Under the pieces are notes generated by a model that was not told the DNA's origin, ran no database searches, and saw only the letters and a list, made by a program, of their open reading frames with translations. From Nitrospina sp. (lineage in GTDB: Bacteria; Nitrospinota; Nitrospinia; Nitrospinales; Nitrospinaceae): a stretch of 6,080 bases of DNA. A program made the translations under genes and the position numbers. Location of the stretch: positions 1 through 6,080 of the forward strand of contig SMVS01000061.1 in the NCBI GenBank assembly GCA_004357435.1, written 5' to 3'. How positions within the stretch are numbered: position 1 is the stretch's first letter; every line of letters starts with the position of its first letter. This document shows, piece after piece, positions 5,431 through 6,080 of the stretch.

Positions 5431-5437
5431 TTTTTTT

Positions 5438-6080
5438 ATGGGATTCACCTGCGGCCTGGTCGGCCTGCCCAATGTCGGCAAATCCACCATCTTCAATGCG
5501 CTCACCAACGCCGGCGCGGAATCAGCCAATTACGCCTTCACCACCATCGAACCCAACGTGGGTGTGGTCAGCGTCCCCGATCCACGGCTGGACATCATCG
5601 AAAATCTGGTCATCGCGGAAAAAAAAGTTCCCACCACCATGCAGTTCGTGGACATTGCCGGATTGGTGAAAGGCGCCTCCAAGGGAGAGGGTCTGGGCAA
5701 CCAGTTCCTGGGAAATATTCGCGAGGTCGACGCCATCGCGCATGTCGTCCGGTGTTTCGACGATGACAACATCCCGCATGTACACAACAAGGTGGATGCG
5801 GATTCAGACATCGAGGTGATCAATACCGAATTGATGATCGCCGATCTGGACACCCTGAACAAACGCAAAACCAAAATTGAAAAACTGGCCAAGGGGGGAG
5901 ACAAGGAAGCCCGCATGCAAATCGGAGTGCTAACCCGCCTGACGGAAGCTTTGGATGCAGGCCGTCCGGCGCGGACCGTCGTGTGCGAAGGGCCCGGAGA
6001 AATCCAGTACGTTAAAACCCTCAACCTGCTGACCGCCAAACCGGTGCTCTACGTCTGCAACATCGCCGAACCCGAGCAGG
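5438..6080 (+). CDS. ychF: YchF/Ola1 translation-associated ATPase (partial, runs off the window)
   Basis: YchF is a conserved Obg-related P-loop NTPase that prefers ATP to GTP and binds ribosomes; it affects translation and stress responses. The first 214 codons are visible (the family is about 363 residues). MGFTCGLVGLPNVGKS contains the P-loop at 9-16. The switch I region is NYAFTTIEPNVGVV (31-44). Switch II is DIAGLVKGASKGEGLGN (72-88), followed by IREVDAIAHVVRCF (94-107). INTELMIADLDTL (128-140) opens the coiled-coil helical domain. The G4 position reads N208-I-A-E211, the NxxE form that explains relaxed guanine specificity in this family. The C-terminal TGS domain lies beyond the window. 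The start is supported by the GGAG site; the gap to the transporter is 13 nt. Its more usual neighbour in many genomes, pth, is not seen. Confidence 0.96.
   Translation, partial: MGFTCGLVGLPNVGKSTIFNALTNAGAESANYAFTTIEPNVGVVSVPDPRLDIIENLVIAEKKVPTTMQFVDIAGLVKGASKGEGLGNQFLGNIREVDAIAHVVRCFDDDNIPHVHNKVDADSDIEVINTELMIADLDTLNKRKTKIEKLAKGGDKEARMQIGVLTRLTEALDAGRPARTVVCEGPGEIQYVKTLNLLTAKPVLYVCNIAEPEQ

Noticed and set aside
5530..6039. 169-codon minus-strand frame inside ychF
   Set aside because: It is antisense to a clear YchF coding sequence with P-loop, switch II and NxxE motifs; its Ser/Arg-rich composition is typical of a shadow frame.

Overview
The window looks like chromosomal core DNA of a Gram-negative, diderm bacterium. 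The evidence is a RodA cell-wall polymerase, an outer-membrane-type BamE/SmpA-like lipoprotein and a Gram-negative style RNase G. The NNP-family nitrate/nitrite transporter has the sequence flavour of cyanobacterial and Nitrospina-type members. Together with the other genes this makes a Nitrospinota (nitrite-oxidiser) or deltaproteobacterium-like host my best guess, but that is inference from remembered family sequences, not a search result.

Layout, left to right. Positions 1-90 hold the N-terminal 30 codons of a small, hydrophobic protein read leftwards (minus strand), possibly TatA-like. Positions 97-739 contain no convincing gene but are unusually rich in inverted repeats, including a long imperfect hairpin at 411-488 and a pair of 22-nt near-identical direct repeats (393-414 and 524-545). 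From 740 everything reads rightwards: rodA (740-1843), a 193-nt gap with a likely extended -10 promoter and a small dyad, rng for RNase G (2037-3566), a 100-nt gap with a second extended -10 candidate, a 105-residue SmpA/BamE-like lipoprotein (3667-3984), an NNP/NarK-type transporter (4003-5424) and the first 214 codons of the ATPase/GTPase ychF (5438 to the window end).

The lipoprotein, transporter and ychF are separated by only 18 and 13 nt, so they are probably co-transcribed although their functions are unrelated. rodA and rng are neighbours in the mre/mrd-type order seen in many bacteria (wall elongation genes followed by rng), but the usual partner of rodA, the class B penicillin-binding protein PBP2 (mrdA), is not directly upstream; the repeat-rich gap is there instead.

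I did not find a new multi-gene system. The part least explained by known genes is the 640-nt repeat-rich intergenic region, which may hold a REP/MITE-like element, a structured RNA or regulatory DNA.
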